Assembly: GCF_001766415.1 (NCBI RefSeq)
Contig: NZ_MKXO01000001.1
Coordinates: 744,001 to 808,000 of the forward strand
Source of the DNA: Exiguobacterium aurantiacum
GTDB taxonomy: Bacteria > Bacillota > Bacilli > Exiguobacteriales > Exiguobacteriaceae
Length of the DNA stretch: 64,000 nt
Direction: 5' to 3'
Shown here: one piece after another, positions 29,797 to 38,164 of the stretch
How positions within the stretch are numbered: the first letter of the stretch is position 1
Layout of the letters: every line of letters begins with the position of its first letter
Position numbers and translations under genes: made by a program
Notes under the pieces: model-generated
Database searches by the model: none
What the model was told of the DNA's origin: nothing
The model's input: only the letters and a program-made list of their open reading frames with translations

Positions 29797-30411
29797 TCAC
29801 TCCTTTTCTGCAACGAGCACCAACACGTCCTCCATAATGGTTTCGATGTCGACTGGTTTTTCTCCTGTCGTCGCCATTTGCGCGACTGCACGAACATCAT
29901 GGTGACGGTCGATGATATACATCGTCGTCGCGTGGGTGACAAGTCCACTATTCGCTTTCGAATAATAGAACTGAAGCTGACGGGTGATCCGGTCGATGTC
30001 GGCTTTGTCACCGGTCAACATCTTCCATCCAGTTGGCTCAGCTTGGAACGCCGCTCCGTAGTTCTCAAGTACCGGGATCGTATCGACTTCCGGGTCGACC
30101 GTGATGGCGACGAGTTCGACGTCAGTGCCGTACAAGTCGTTCGCCTTCAAGTTTTGCTCGAGTTTCATGAAGTCGCGTAGCGTGAGCGGACAAATGTCGG
30201 GACAGTTCGTATAAAAGAACGTGACGATTTTGACTTTGCCGTTATCTGAGTCGTACGGTTGGCCATCGAGCGCGTTCGTCAACGTGAACGGGGTCGGCTC
30301 TTGGATGACCGGCAAATCATCTTCTTTGAAGAAGAGGAAATACGAGGCCGCTCCGATAGCGATCAAAATGACGACCGTCAACCCGACCGTCAAGTAACTA
30401 TTCCGTTTCAT
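29797..30411 (-). CDS. sco: SCO1/SenC copper chaperone for cytochrome oxidase
   Basis: Membrane-anchored thioredoxin-fold protein that delivers copper to the CuA site of subunit II. 204 residues: a signal anchor (about 6-25), the copper-binding CPDIC pair and the distant His in THATTMYIID. The ATG at 30411 sits 6 nt after AGGGGG. It is co-transcribed with the DUF420 gene and ctaG, all oxidase assembly. Confidence 0.93.
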   Translation of the reverse strand: MKRNSYLTVGLTVVILIAIGAASYFLFFKEDDLPVIQEPTPFTLTNALDGQPYDSDNGKVKIVTFFYTNCPDICPLTLRDFMKLEQNLKANDLYGTDVELVAITVDPEVDTIPVLENYGAAFQAEPTGWKMLTGDKADIDRITRQLQFYYSKANSGLVTHATTMYIIDRHHDVRAVAQMATTGEKPVDIETIMEDVLVLVAEKE

Positions 30412-30431
30412 GCTCATCCCCCTCTCTTCGG

Positions 30432-30893
30432 TCATCCTCCGATGATGGCCCGGAAGACGTTCGTCGTCTCACCCGGTTCAAACGCCACATAGAGAAGAAC
30501 ATAGACCATCACACCTGTAATGGCTGTGAAAAACCAGACGACTGATGCTTTCGGTCCGATTTTACGATGTTTCTCGATCTTGTTTTTATAGCCAAGATAG
30601 AGTGTGATCAATCCGAGGATACCACCTGTCGTCGCCAGGATGATGTGGAAAATCATGAAAGCGAGATAGTACGGCTTCACCGAGTCCGGACCTCCAAATG
30701 CGGTATTCCCAACAAAGATCGTCCGCGAGACGTAAAGGATAAAGAACGTCGTCGCCGCGACGGCAGCTGCTGTCATGACTTTCTTATGCTTTTCAATATT
30801 GCGGCGGTCGCGCGCGATAATCGTCCAGCCGATGGCGACCAAAATCGCACTGATTACAATGAATGTCACACTAATTAAGGCAAGATAGTTCAT
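30432..30893 (-). CDS. ctaM: DUF420 (CtaM-type) membrane protein for oxidase assembly
   Basis: 153 residues with four transmembrane helices and the family histidines (EKHKKVMTAA, FHIILATTG, EKHRKIGP). DUF420 proteins, CtaM in Staphylococcus aureus and YozB in Bacillus, are needed for caa3/aa3-type oxidase activity. Position between sco and ctaG supports this. The symbol is by family and place. Confidence 0.82.
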   Translation of the reverse strand: MNYLALISVTFIVISAILVAIGWTIIARDRRNIEKHKKVMTAAAVAATTFFILYVSRTIFVGNTAFGGPDSVKPYYLAFMIFHIILATTGGILGLITLYLGYKNKIEKHRKIGPKASVVWFFTAITGVMVYVLLYVAFEPGETTNVFRAIIGG

Positions 30894-30916
30894 CGATGTT
30901 TCCCCTTTGACTTAGT

Positions 30917-31840
30917 TCATTTTTTCTCTTTCGGTTCGTTCGGTGTGAATGACATGCCTTCGTCAAGCGCGAGCGATTTCGTCCGGCGTACCCAACCGAA
31001 GAACGTCCAGCCGAAGAAGAAACCGTACACGACTTCCTGTCCAAGCTTCATCAATACCCCGCCGAAGCGCTGGTCTTCGAGGGCGCTGTTCGTCGCACCC
31101 ATCAAGGCGTTTAAGTCGAGACCGGATACGTCTCCGTTCGGCATACAGTATCCGAGCACCGTCGCGAACGTCTCAACGTCCGTATAGGCGTCATAGAGAA
31201 TTCCTTGACTGAAGATGATGAACGCACAAGCAGGCGTCAATAGCACACCGTTTGCGATGATGTACACCATCCGTTTCAAATCGGACATCCCCTCTTCTTC
31301 ATCCGAGAGGAACGGGGCGATTACCGGATACCACATCGTCAAACTGAAGACGACGAGAGCCCCGTGAAAGATGCGATGCACCCCGTAGTTCGTTAACACG
31401 TAATCAAAGATGAATGGCATGTGGTAAAACGTAAATAACGCGTTGAACAACACGAGCGCGATCAGCGGTTTCGTCATAAACTTAAGCGTCGGCCCGATTA
31501 CTTTATAACTAAATAATTTTTCAAATACCCAATACGGCAATCCGTAAATGACGAGCGCCGGCGCTAACACGTAGACGAGCACCATCTGCAACATATGCAC
31601 CGAGAAGATGATGTGCGCGAGTACGTCGACTGGACTACCAAATCCGATGTAATAGAGCACGATCGCAAACAACATGCTGAACTTTTGTAGCAACGTGGTC
31701 GACTCGTACCCTCGTTTCGCCATTCTCTCTGTGACGAACGCATAGAGGACGTACAACCCTACCATCAACAATCCGAACAACGGACTCCAAAGCGTTGTCC
31801 ATTCGAACTGTTTGAGTAGCTCTGATGTATTCCAGAGCAT
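30917..31840 (-). CDS. ctaG: CtaG, cytochrome c oxidase assembly factor
   Basis: Polytopic membrane protein needed for insertion of copper into the Bacillus aa3-type oxidase. 307 residues and about seven hydrophobic segments. Family signatures: FSVHMLQMVLVYVLAPALV, RIFHGALVVFS and MWYPVIAPF. The ATG at 31840 has AAAAGGGGTGAAGGG upstream, preferred over an earlier start. A terminator at 31928 separates it from ctaF. Confidence 0.93.
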   Translation of the reverse strand: MLWNTSELLKQFEWTTLWSPLFGLLMVGLYVLYAFVTERMAKRGYESTTLLQKFSMLFAIVLYYIGFGSPVDVLAHIIFSVHMLQMVLVYVLAPALVIYGLPYWVFEKLFSYKVIGPTLKFMTKPLIALVLFNALFTFYHMPFIFDYVLTNYGVHRIFHGALVVFSLTMWYPVIAPFLSDEEEGMSDLKRMVYIIANGVLLTPACAFIIFSQGILYDAYTDVETFATVLGYCMPNGDVSGLDLNALMGATNSALEDQRFGGVLMKLGQEVVYGFFFGWTFFGWVRRTKSLALDEGMSFTPNEPKEKK

Positions 31841-31927
31841 CCCTTCACCCCTTTTCTTTCTCTCCCAAACCAATGAAACCGTTCACTTCAAGATTACTAT
31901 TCCTTTATTTTTGAAGTAAAGCAAAAA

Positions 31928-31964
31928 GGACTGAATCATCTATGTTTCCACAGATGTTCAATCC
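31928..31964 (-). terminator. Terminator of the ctaBCDEF operon
   Basis: Imperfect 13-14 bp stem GGATTGAACATCT/AGATGATTCAGTCC followed by TTTTTGC on the minus strand, 13 nt after the ctaF stop. Confidence 0.75.
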
Positions 31965-31976
31965 TTTGTCACATTT

Positions 31977-32306
31977 TTACCAAATGAGCAAACGAAGTGC
32001 CGCGACAGTGATGATGGCTACGAAAATACCAAGCCACATCATTCCGACGATCCACGTGTTGCCACGGTTGTTCATATGCATGAAGATGTACAGCTGCAAG
32101 AACACTTGGATGATGGCGAGGATGATCAAGAAGCCACCCGCCGCCCATACCGGCATGAGCTCCGCGTAGACCGCGCCGAACGCGACAAACGTGAGCAAAA
32201 TCATCATCGCGAAACTGATCAACTGAAGTTGATACTCGCGTCTCGACTCTGCCTTCACTTCAAGCTCTAACTGTTTGTGTGTTTCGTTCATTGGATTTTT
32301 TTCCAT
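31977..32306 (-). CDS. ctaF: Cytochrome c oxidase subunit IV (CyoD-like)
   Basis: Small structural subunit of the haem-copper oxidase. 109 residues; three transmembrane helices (about 27-47, 52-74, 84-107) and the family motif QLYIFMHMNNRG. Ribosome site GGTGAGCTGAC. One base separates it from the ctaE stop. Confidence 0.94.
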   Translation of the reverse strand: MEKNPMNETHKQLELEVKAESRREYQLQLISFAMMILLTFVAFGAVYAELMPVWAAGGFLIILAIIQVFLQLYIFMHMNNRGNTWIVGMMWLGIFVAIITVAALRLLIW

Positions 32307-32307
32307 G

Positions 32308-32934
32308 TCAGCTCACCATCCCTAAGAGATAGACGATCGAGAAAATGAAGACCCAAACAACGTCGATGAAGTGCCAATACAAACTCGACACGTAGAACTT
32401 CGGTGCGTTGTAGACATCGATCGGACGGTTCCAGTTGCGGATCAACAGCGTCGTGATCCAAAGGAGACCGAACGTGACGTGAGCGCCGTGGAATCCGACG
32501 AGCGTATAGAACGCAGATCCGAACGCACTCGACGTGAACGTGTGACCGATACTGTAGTAGTGGATGAACTCGTAAATCTCAGCTCCTAAGAACCCTGCCC
32601 CGAGAAGAAGCGTCACGATCAACCAAAACTTCATTCGACCTGGATTGTTCGCTTTCATGTTCATCATCGCGAGCACGCTCGTGAGCGAGCTCGTGAGGAG
32701 GAGCATCGTCATCATGAAGACGAGCCCCATCTCAAAGATGTTGTACGAGCGAAGTTCCTCTGGCGCACCAGAATTTAGAAGCCCGACGTACGTTCCAAAC
32801 AACGAGGCGAAGAGAACCGTCTCTCCTCCAAGGAAGAACCAGAAGGCCACATATTTATTTTTCCCTTCCAGCGTGGCTTTCTCTGGATTGGCCGGAATAC
32901 CGGTCACTGGGTGTTTTTCAACTGCATGTGCCAT
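32308..32934 (-). CDS. ctaE: Cytochrome c oxidase subunit III
   Basis: 208 residues and five helices, the short form of Gram-positive and quinol oxidases. Motifs: FFLGGETVLFASLFG, GFHGAHVTFGLLWI and YWHFIDVVWVFIFSIVYLLG. Immediately follows ctaD, so it is translated from the same mRNA. Confidence 0.97.
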   Translation of the reverse strand: MAHAVEKHPVTGIPANPEKATLEGKNKYVAFWFFLGGETVLFASLFGTYVGLLNSGAPEELRSYNIFEMGLVFMMTMLLLTSSLTSVLAMMNMKANNPGRMKFWLIVTLLLGAGFLGAEIYEFIHYYSIGHTFTSSAFGSAFYTLVGFHGAHVTFGLLWITTLLIRNWNRPIDVYNAPKFYVSSLYWHFIDVVWVFIFSIVYLLGMVS

Positions 32935-34821
32935 TTATTGTTCTCCTTTCTCACGAATCGCTTTCAAATCCGCTTCGATTTGTGATTTTGGAATGTAGAA
33001 TCCGTGGTCGTCGATCCATGAACGGAGGAACATCGACACGAACGTGATGAGTAAACCGATGACGATAAGTGACCAACCGACAACCGGGTTGTCCATTTGG
33101 AAAATCGCGCCAAGTCCAGCGATGAATAACCCGAGTGACATGAAGAACGGGATCAATGAGTTATTCGGCATGTGGATGTCTGACACTGGTTCAGCGACAG
33201 AAACCCGTTTGTTACCCGCCATCTTCTCGAGCCAGAACGTGTCCAACCCTTTGACGAGCGGTGTTTGTGCGAAGTTGTACTCTGGAGTCGGCACAGGAAG
33301 TGTCCACTCGAGCGTACGTCCGTCTTCCCAATGGTCCGGTTTGACGACGTCTTTCGACAAGAACGCCTTGACGACGGCGATGAGCAAGATGATCGTCGAC
33401 ACACCCATGAAGAAGGCACCGATCGTCGACAGCAAGTTCATCGTCTCAAACCCTTGATTCGGCAAGTAAGTGAAGACGCGGCGTGGCATCCCGAACAATC
33501 CGAGGAAATGTTGCGGGAAGAACGTCAAGTGGAACCCGATGAAGAACAACCAGAACTGCCAGTAGCCAAGCTTCTCAGAGAGCGCTTTGCCGAACATGAG
33601 CGGGAACCAGTAGAACAGTCCTGCGAAAAGACCGAAGACGACCCCACCGACGATAACGTAGTGGAAGTGGGCGACAACGAAGTAACTATCGTGGTACTGA
33701 TAGTCAGCCGGTGCGACCGAGAGCATAACCCCTGTCATCCCTCCGACGAGGAACGATGGGATGAACGCCACCGAGTAAAGCATCGGAACGTTGAACTTGA
33801 TCTGCCCACCCCAAAGTGTGAACAGCCAGTTGAAGATTTTGACCCCTGTCGGAACGGCGATGGCCATCGTCGCGACGGCGAAGATCGAGTTCGCGACCGG
33901 TCCGAGACCGACGGTGAACATGTGGTGAACCCAAACCATGAAGCCAAGGAACCCGATGAGCATCGTAGCGAATACCATCGTCGTGTAACCGAACAAGCGT
34001 TTACGCGCAAACGTCGGAATGATTTCCGAGAAAATACCGAATGCCGGTAAGATCAAGATGTAAACTTCTGGGTGACCGAAGATCCAGAAGAGGTGTTCCC
34101 AAATGACGACGTTACCGCCCATTGCCGGATTGAAGTAAACGGCTCCGAACAGACGCTCGAACATCAACATGAACAAGCCGACTGTAAGCGGCGGGAACGC
34201 GAAGACGATCAACGCCGAAGCGACGAACGTCGTCCACGTGAAGAGCGGCATCCGCATGAGTTTCATGCCTGGTGCCCGCATGTTCAAAATCGTGACGAGG
34301 AAGTTAATCCCGGCCATGAGTGAACCGAACCCTGAGATTTGAAGACCGAGGGCGTAGAAGTCGACCCCTGTCGCTTCCGGTTGCGTCGAGAGCGGCGCGT
34401 AAGCCGTCCAACCCGCGTTCGGTGCAGCGCCGAAGAACCAGCTAAGGTTCAACATGAGTCCACCGAAGAAGAACAACCAAAAACCGAGCGAGTTAATGAA
34501 CGGGAACGCGACGTCGCGCGCCCCGATTTGAAGCGGCACGACGGCGTTCATGAAACCGAATAGCATCGGCATCGCCGCAAGGAAGATCATCGTCGTCCCG
34601 TGCATCGTGATCAACTGGTTGAACACTTCGCCGCTGACGAAATCGTTCATCGGACGAACGAGTTGCCAACGAATAAGTAACGCTTCAATTCCACCGAGAA
34701 GGAGGAAGAAGATTCCTGAGAACAAATACAAAATACCGATTTTTTTGTGGTCAACCGTCGTAACCCAATCCATGATGCCATTGTATTTACGCGGTTGCTG
34801 CATAGCAGTGGTCTGTGCCAC
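32935..34821 (-). CDS. ctaD: Cytochrome c oxidase subunit I
   Basis: Catalytic subunit with haem a, haem a3 and CuB. 628 residues, about 12-14 helices. The low-spin haem ligand region TMHGTTMIFLAAMP, the CuB/cross-link motif WEHLFWIFGHPEVYILILP (His and Tyr of the H-P-E-V-Y type), and the His-His pair region HHMFTVG and VAHFHYVIVGG are all visible. Contains the K- and D-channel type residues expected of type A oxidases, though not checked one by one. Confidence 0.98.
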   Translation of the reverse strand: MAQTTAMQQPRKYNGIMDWVTTVDHKKIGILYLFSGIFFLLLGGIEALLIRWQLVRPMNDFVSGEVFNQLITMHGTTMIFLAAMPMLFGFMNAVVPLQIGARDVAFPFINSLGFWLFFFGGLMLNLSWFFGAAPNAGWTAYAPLSTQPEATGVDFYALGLQISGFGSLMAGINFLVTILNMRAPGMKLMRMPLFTWTTFVASALIVFAFPPLTVGLFMLMFERLFGAVYFNPAMGGNVVIWEHLFWIFGHPEVYILILPAFGIFSEIIPTFARKRLFGYTTMVFATMLIGFLGFMVWVHHMFTVGLGPVANSIFAVATMAIAVPTGVKIFNWLFTLWGGQIKFNVPMLYSVAFIPSFLVGGMTGVMLSVAPADYQYHDSYFVVAHFHYVIVGGVVFGLFAGLFYWFPLMFGKALSEKLGYWQFWLFFIGFHLTFFPQHFLGLFGMPRRVFTYLPNQGFETMNLLSTIGAFFMGVSTIILLIAVVKAFLSKDVVKPDHWEDGRTLEWTLPVPTPEYNFAQTPLVKGLDTFWLEKMAGNKRVSVAEPVSDIHMPNNSLIPFFMSLGLFIAGLGAIFQMDNPVVGWSLIVIGLLITFVSMFLRSWIDDHGFYIPKSQIEADLKAIREKGEQ

Positions 34822-34841
34822 GTGAAATCCCCCTTTTCCCG

Positions 34842-35870
34842 TTAGTCAATCTTCTGATCGTACAAGAAGTCAACGAGTGCATCTAACTCTTCATCACTGA
34901 TTTGGCCTTCACTGAAGCCAGGCATGAGCGCGCCTTGTTTTAATGCTTGTGGATCACGAATCCATTCTTTCAACTTTTCTTCGTTGTTTTCGAGGTAACC
35001 CGCCAACCACTCGCGGTCACCGAAGTTCGTCAAGCTCGGCGCGACTTTACCGCCACCGTGGCAGCTCAAGCAGCTTTCGACGTACACTTGCTCACCTGTC
35101 GTCAAGTTTTGATTGTCGGCGACAAGGTTTTCTGTGTTCTCGTCTTGCTTCGCTTTCATGTCTTCGAGCCACTGATCGTAATCAGCTTGCTCGAGGGCGA
35201 TGACTTTGAAGTCCATGAGCGCGTGCGATGGTCCGCAAAGCTCGGCACATTTACCGTAGAACGTACCTGCTTCGTTCGCATGCAACCACATCTCGTTATC
35301 TAACCCTGGGTTCGTATCCGTCTTACCAGACAAAGCCGGTACCCAGAACGAGTGAATGACGTCTTTTGATGTCAAGTTGATACCGACCCGTTTACCGACC
35401 GGGATGACAAGTTCTTGTCCTGTGACAACACCAGCGTTCGGATATTCGAACTCCCACCAGTACAGGTTGGCTGTAACGTTAATCTCTTCTTCTTTTTTCG
35501 CTTCTTTCGCTTTCGCGAGTTCGACAGTCGTTGTGATTGTCGGAACAGCGAGAATGATGAGCAAGATGATCGGAACGACTGTCCAAATCATCTCGAGCGT
35601 GCTGCTACCTTCCACTTGCTTCGGAATCGATTCATCTTTCCGACGGAATTTCATGAGCACGTACACGTAAATGACCGTTACGATGACAAGTACAAAGAGC
35701 ATGATTGCCAAACTGATGAGAATGATCCGGAGCTGAATTTCAGCGCCTTCTCCCATCGGCTTCAATGCAGACAATCCCTCTACGCCGCACCCTGACAATA
35801 GCAGCGCGAACATCATCATCGGGACGATGCCAAACAGAAGCTTCTTAAATGATTTCACAACAATCCCCAC
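34842..35870 (-). CDS. ctaC: Cytochrome c oxidase subunit II with fused cytochrome c domain (caa3 type)
   Basis: Receives electrons at the CuA centre. 342 residues: a lipoprotein signal with lipobox LLLSGC (Cys28), two membrane helices, the CuA domain with CAELCGPSHALMDF, and a C-terminal cytochrome c domain with the haem motif CLSCHG and a distal Met in ALMPGFSEG. The fused haem domain makes this a caa3 oxidase, so bound cytochrome c is the electron donor. Confidence 0.97.
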   Translation of the reverse strand: MGIVVKSFKKLLFGIVPMMMFALLLSGCGVEGLSALKPMGEGAEIQLRIILISLAIMLFVLVIVTVIYVYVLMKFRRKDESIPKQVEGSSTLEMIWTVVPIILLIILAVPTITTTVELAKAKEAKKEEEINVTANLYWWEFEYPNAGVVTGQELVIPVGKRVGINLTSKDVIHSFWVPALSGKTDTNPGLDNEMWLHANEAGTFYGKCAELCGPSHALMDFKVIALEQADYDQWLEDMKAKQDENTENLVADNQNLTTGEQVYVESCLSCHGGGKVAPSLTNFGDREWLAGYLENNEEKLKEWIRDPQALKQGALMPGFSEGQISDEELDALVDFLYDQKID

Positions 35871-35929
35871 TTTCTCCCAAAATGATGTGCAATGGTTTCT
35901 ATATAGTGAGTGCGATTACCAAAGTGCCG

Positions 35930-36862
35930 TCATGACGAAGGCAGTGCCGTCAGCATGAGTGCGACAATCCACACGACTAAATAAATTAATGAATAAAAGA
36001 ACATTTTGTTAGCCCACTTGATCTCATCTTCGGCTTTAAACCCTTTCAAACCGAGATATAACCAGTAGCCCCCAAGACCGGCCGCAATGATCACGTAGAC
36101 CGTACCGTAATGCATAAACAAGAGCGATGCTGGAATGAGCGTCGCAATCCACCAAATGATTTGCCGCTTGGTGATCGCGAAGCCGTTTACAACGGGCAGC
36201 ATCGGAATGCCTGCCGCCCGGTATTCCTCGACGCGTCGCATCGCGAGCGCGAGGAAATGTGGCGGTTGCCACAAGAACATGACGAGGAACATGAGCCAGG
36301 CGTCGATATGAAGCGCCGGGTCAATCGCGGCCCATCCGATCAGCGGTGGAACCGCTCCGGAGATACTGCCGACGACCGTGTTCAACGTATGTGTCCGTTT
36401 TAGCCACATCGTATAAATAACGACATAAAAAAATGCCCCGATTAAACCGAAGACTGCTGCTACGTACGACACGATCAATAAAAGTAATGTCCCGACCGCA
36501 AGTTGCGTAAGTCCGAGAAGTAAAATGCGCTCCCCTGAAATTTTACCGGTGACACTCGGTCGATTGTCTGTACGTCCCATCAAGTAGTCGATATCACGGT
36601 CCACGAAGTTGTTTAGGTAACAACTCCCGGAAATGACGAGTGCGCTTCCTAACATCGTTAATAAGAGCTGTGGCCAAACTTCAAACAAATAAAGCACTGG
36701 CGTGTCACTCTGGTATGTTGTTGCCACAAAGAAACCGGCGAACACTAACAAAAGGTTAGCGCGTACGATTCCCATTTTTGCCAAAGCAACATAGTCACGG
36801 AACGAGGCGGCGGATTCTGTATAGTCTACTTCTGCCACTGTTCCCGGGTTGACTTTTGTCAT
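35930..36862 (-). CDS. ctaB: Protohaem IX farnesyltransferase (haem O synthase)
   Basis: UbiA-type prenyltransferase that adds a farnesyl group to haem B. 310 residues, about nine helices; the two Asp-rich motifs NNFVDRDIDYLMGRTDNRP and the region around YTMWLKRTHTLNTVVGSISGAVPP are diagnostic. First gene of ctaBCDEF; ctaA, the next enzyme of haem A synthesis, is divergent. Confidence 0.97.
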   Translation of the reverse strand: MTKVNPGTVAEVDYTESAASFRDYVALAKMGIVRANLLLVFAGFFVATTYQSDTPVLYLFEVWPQLLLTMLGSALVISGSCYLNNFVDRDIDYLMGRTDNRPSVTGKISGERILLLGLTQLAVGTLLLLIVSYVAAVFGLIGAFFYVVIYTMWLKRTHTLNTVVGSISGAVPPLIGWAAIDPALHIDAWLMFLVMFLWQPPHFLALAMRRVEEYRAAGIPMLPVVNGFAITKRQIIWWIATLIPASLLFMHYGTVYVIIAAGLGGYWLYLGLKGFKAEDEIKWANKMFFYSLIYLVVWIVALMLTALPSS

Positions 36863-37195
36863 GCTGACCCCCCCACATAATCACGAAATACTCGTATTCT
36901 TTTCACAGAAAAAACACAATATGAACAAAGTACACCTAACTCATTACAAAGATACCATATTTCCAAAAAGAATACGTCGTTTATGCTTGTAAAATAGCGA
37001 GTTTTTTATGGCGAACGTGTGATAATTGTCACAGTAAAATTCCTGTGCTAATACTAGGATAACGATTTTGATAGCGATTGCAAGCTTTTCCGTTTCGTTT
37101 TTCCGGACTAAAGCCGTATAATAAGTATGGCGAAAAAAATAAAAACATACAAGGCACAATTCTAGTGATTTTTCTCAAAAAGCAGGTGGAAACGA
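36863..37195. promoter_or_regulatory. ctaB/ctaA divergent control region
   Basis: 333 bp without a gene. It holds a TGTGA-N6-TCACA box (37018-37033), a cre-like sequence TTGATAGCGATTGCA (37068-37082, one mismatch from WTGNAANCGNWNNCW) and a TATAAT -10 box (37117-37122) for ctaA, whose -35 match at 17 bp (TTCGTT) is poor. No convincing ctaB promoter was found. A ribosome site AGGTGGAAACGA precedes ctaA. Confidence 0.6.
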
Positions 37196-38098
37196 ATGCA
37201 TAAAAAACTCGCACTATTCTCAAGCCTCGTCACCCTCGGTATGATGCTCGTCTTGATCATGGGCGGTACTGTTACGAAAACCGACTCAGGTGACGGTTGC
37301 GGGACGGACTGGCCGCTCTGTCACGGGAAACTGATCCCGACGAACCCGAGCGTCGAGACGATGATCGAATACAGTCACCGCGTCGTGTCAGGGATTGAGG
37401 GACTCCTCATCATCGCCTTGACGATTTGGACGTTCACGGTCGTCAAAAATCGATTCGATGTCAAAGTGTTCGCGTTCCTAGCGTTCATTTTCATGTTGAT
37501 CCAATCGATCATCGGCGCCGGAGCCGTCATCTGGCAACAGTCGGACGCGATTCTCGCGCTCCATTTCGGGATCTCGCTCGTCTCGTTCGCGTCCCTGCTC
37601 ATCCTGACGATTCTTTTATTCGAAGGTGAACGGGTACACAAAGCGGTATCCGACAAACTAAAGATTCACTTGTACGGGTTGACGATTTACACGATGGTCG
37701 TCGTCTACACAGGAGCTTACGTCAGACACCTCGGTGCGACGTACGCCTGTGTCGGTTGGCCGATCTGTGAGCAAAACGTGTGGACGTTCGAATCATACGT
37801 TCAAATGGGGCATCGCATCATGGCGGCACTCCTCGTCTTCTACACGCTCTACGTCCTCTATTTGGCCCGACGCGAAACGAACCGTCTCGTCGAACGGGGC
37901 ATGTGGGCCTCACTATTCTTCATCATGCTTCAAGTCGGCACGGGTGCATGGATCGTCCTTGGCGGCCACGCCACATATGTACCGCTCTTGCACGCTTTCT
38001 TGATCACGTGCTACTTCGGGATCATCTCGTACTTGGCGTACCATGCGTATCGAAGCACCAATCGAGCGGTAGACGCAGCTCGAAAAGAAACGGTCTGA
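37196..38098 (+). CDS. ctaA: Haem A synthase
   Basis: Oxidises the C8 methyl of haem O to give haem A. 300 residues, eight helices in two four-helix halves. Motifs: TDSGDGCGTDWPLCHGK, EYSHRVVSGIEG, LALHFGISL, ATYACVGWPICEQN and MGHRIMAALLV give the haem-ligand histidines, and the extracellular cysteine pairs of the Bacillus type are present. Own promoter, divergent from ctaB. Confidence 0.97.
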   Translation: MHKKLALFSSLVTLGMMLVLIMGGTVTKTDSGDGCGTDWPLCHGKLIPTNPSVETMIEYSHRVVSGIEGLLIIALTIWTFTVVKNRFDVKVFAFLAFIFMLIQSIIGAGAVIWQQSDAILALHFGISLVSFASLLILTILLFEGERVHKAVSDKLKIHLYGLTIYTMVVVYTGAYVRHLGATYACVGWPICEQNVWTFESYVQMGHRIMAALLVFYTLYVLYLARRETNRLVERGMWASLFFIMLQVGTGAWIVLGGHATYVPLLHAFLITCYFGIISYLAYHAYRSTNRAVDAARKETV

Positions 38099-38123
38099 CG
38101 AATCAAACTAAATCACGAATCAC

Positions 38124-38151
38124 AAAAAGGAGCGGGCGACCGCTCCTTTTT
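38124..38151. terminator. Bidirectional terminator between ctaA and phr
   Basis: Perfect 11-bp stem AAAAAGGAGCG/CGCTCCTTTTT between convergent genes, with U runs on either strand. Confidence 0.9.
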
Positions 38152-38164
38152 GTATGCCTATCTG

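Noticed and set aside
33265-34050. 261-codon plus-strand frame antisense to ctaD
   Set aside because: It mirrors the oxidase subunit I coding sequence, is extremely rich in Glu, Asp and Arg, and has no independent start signals.
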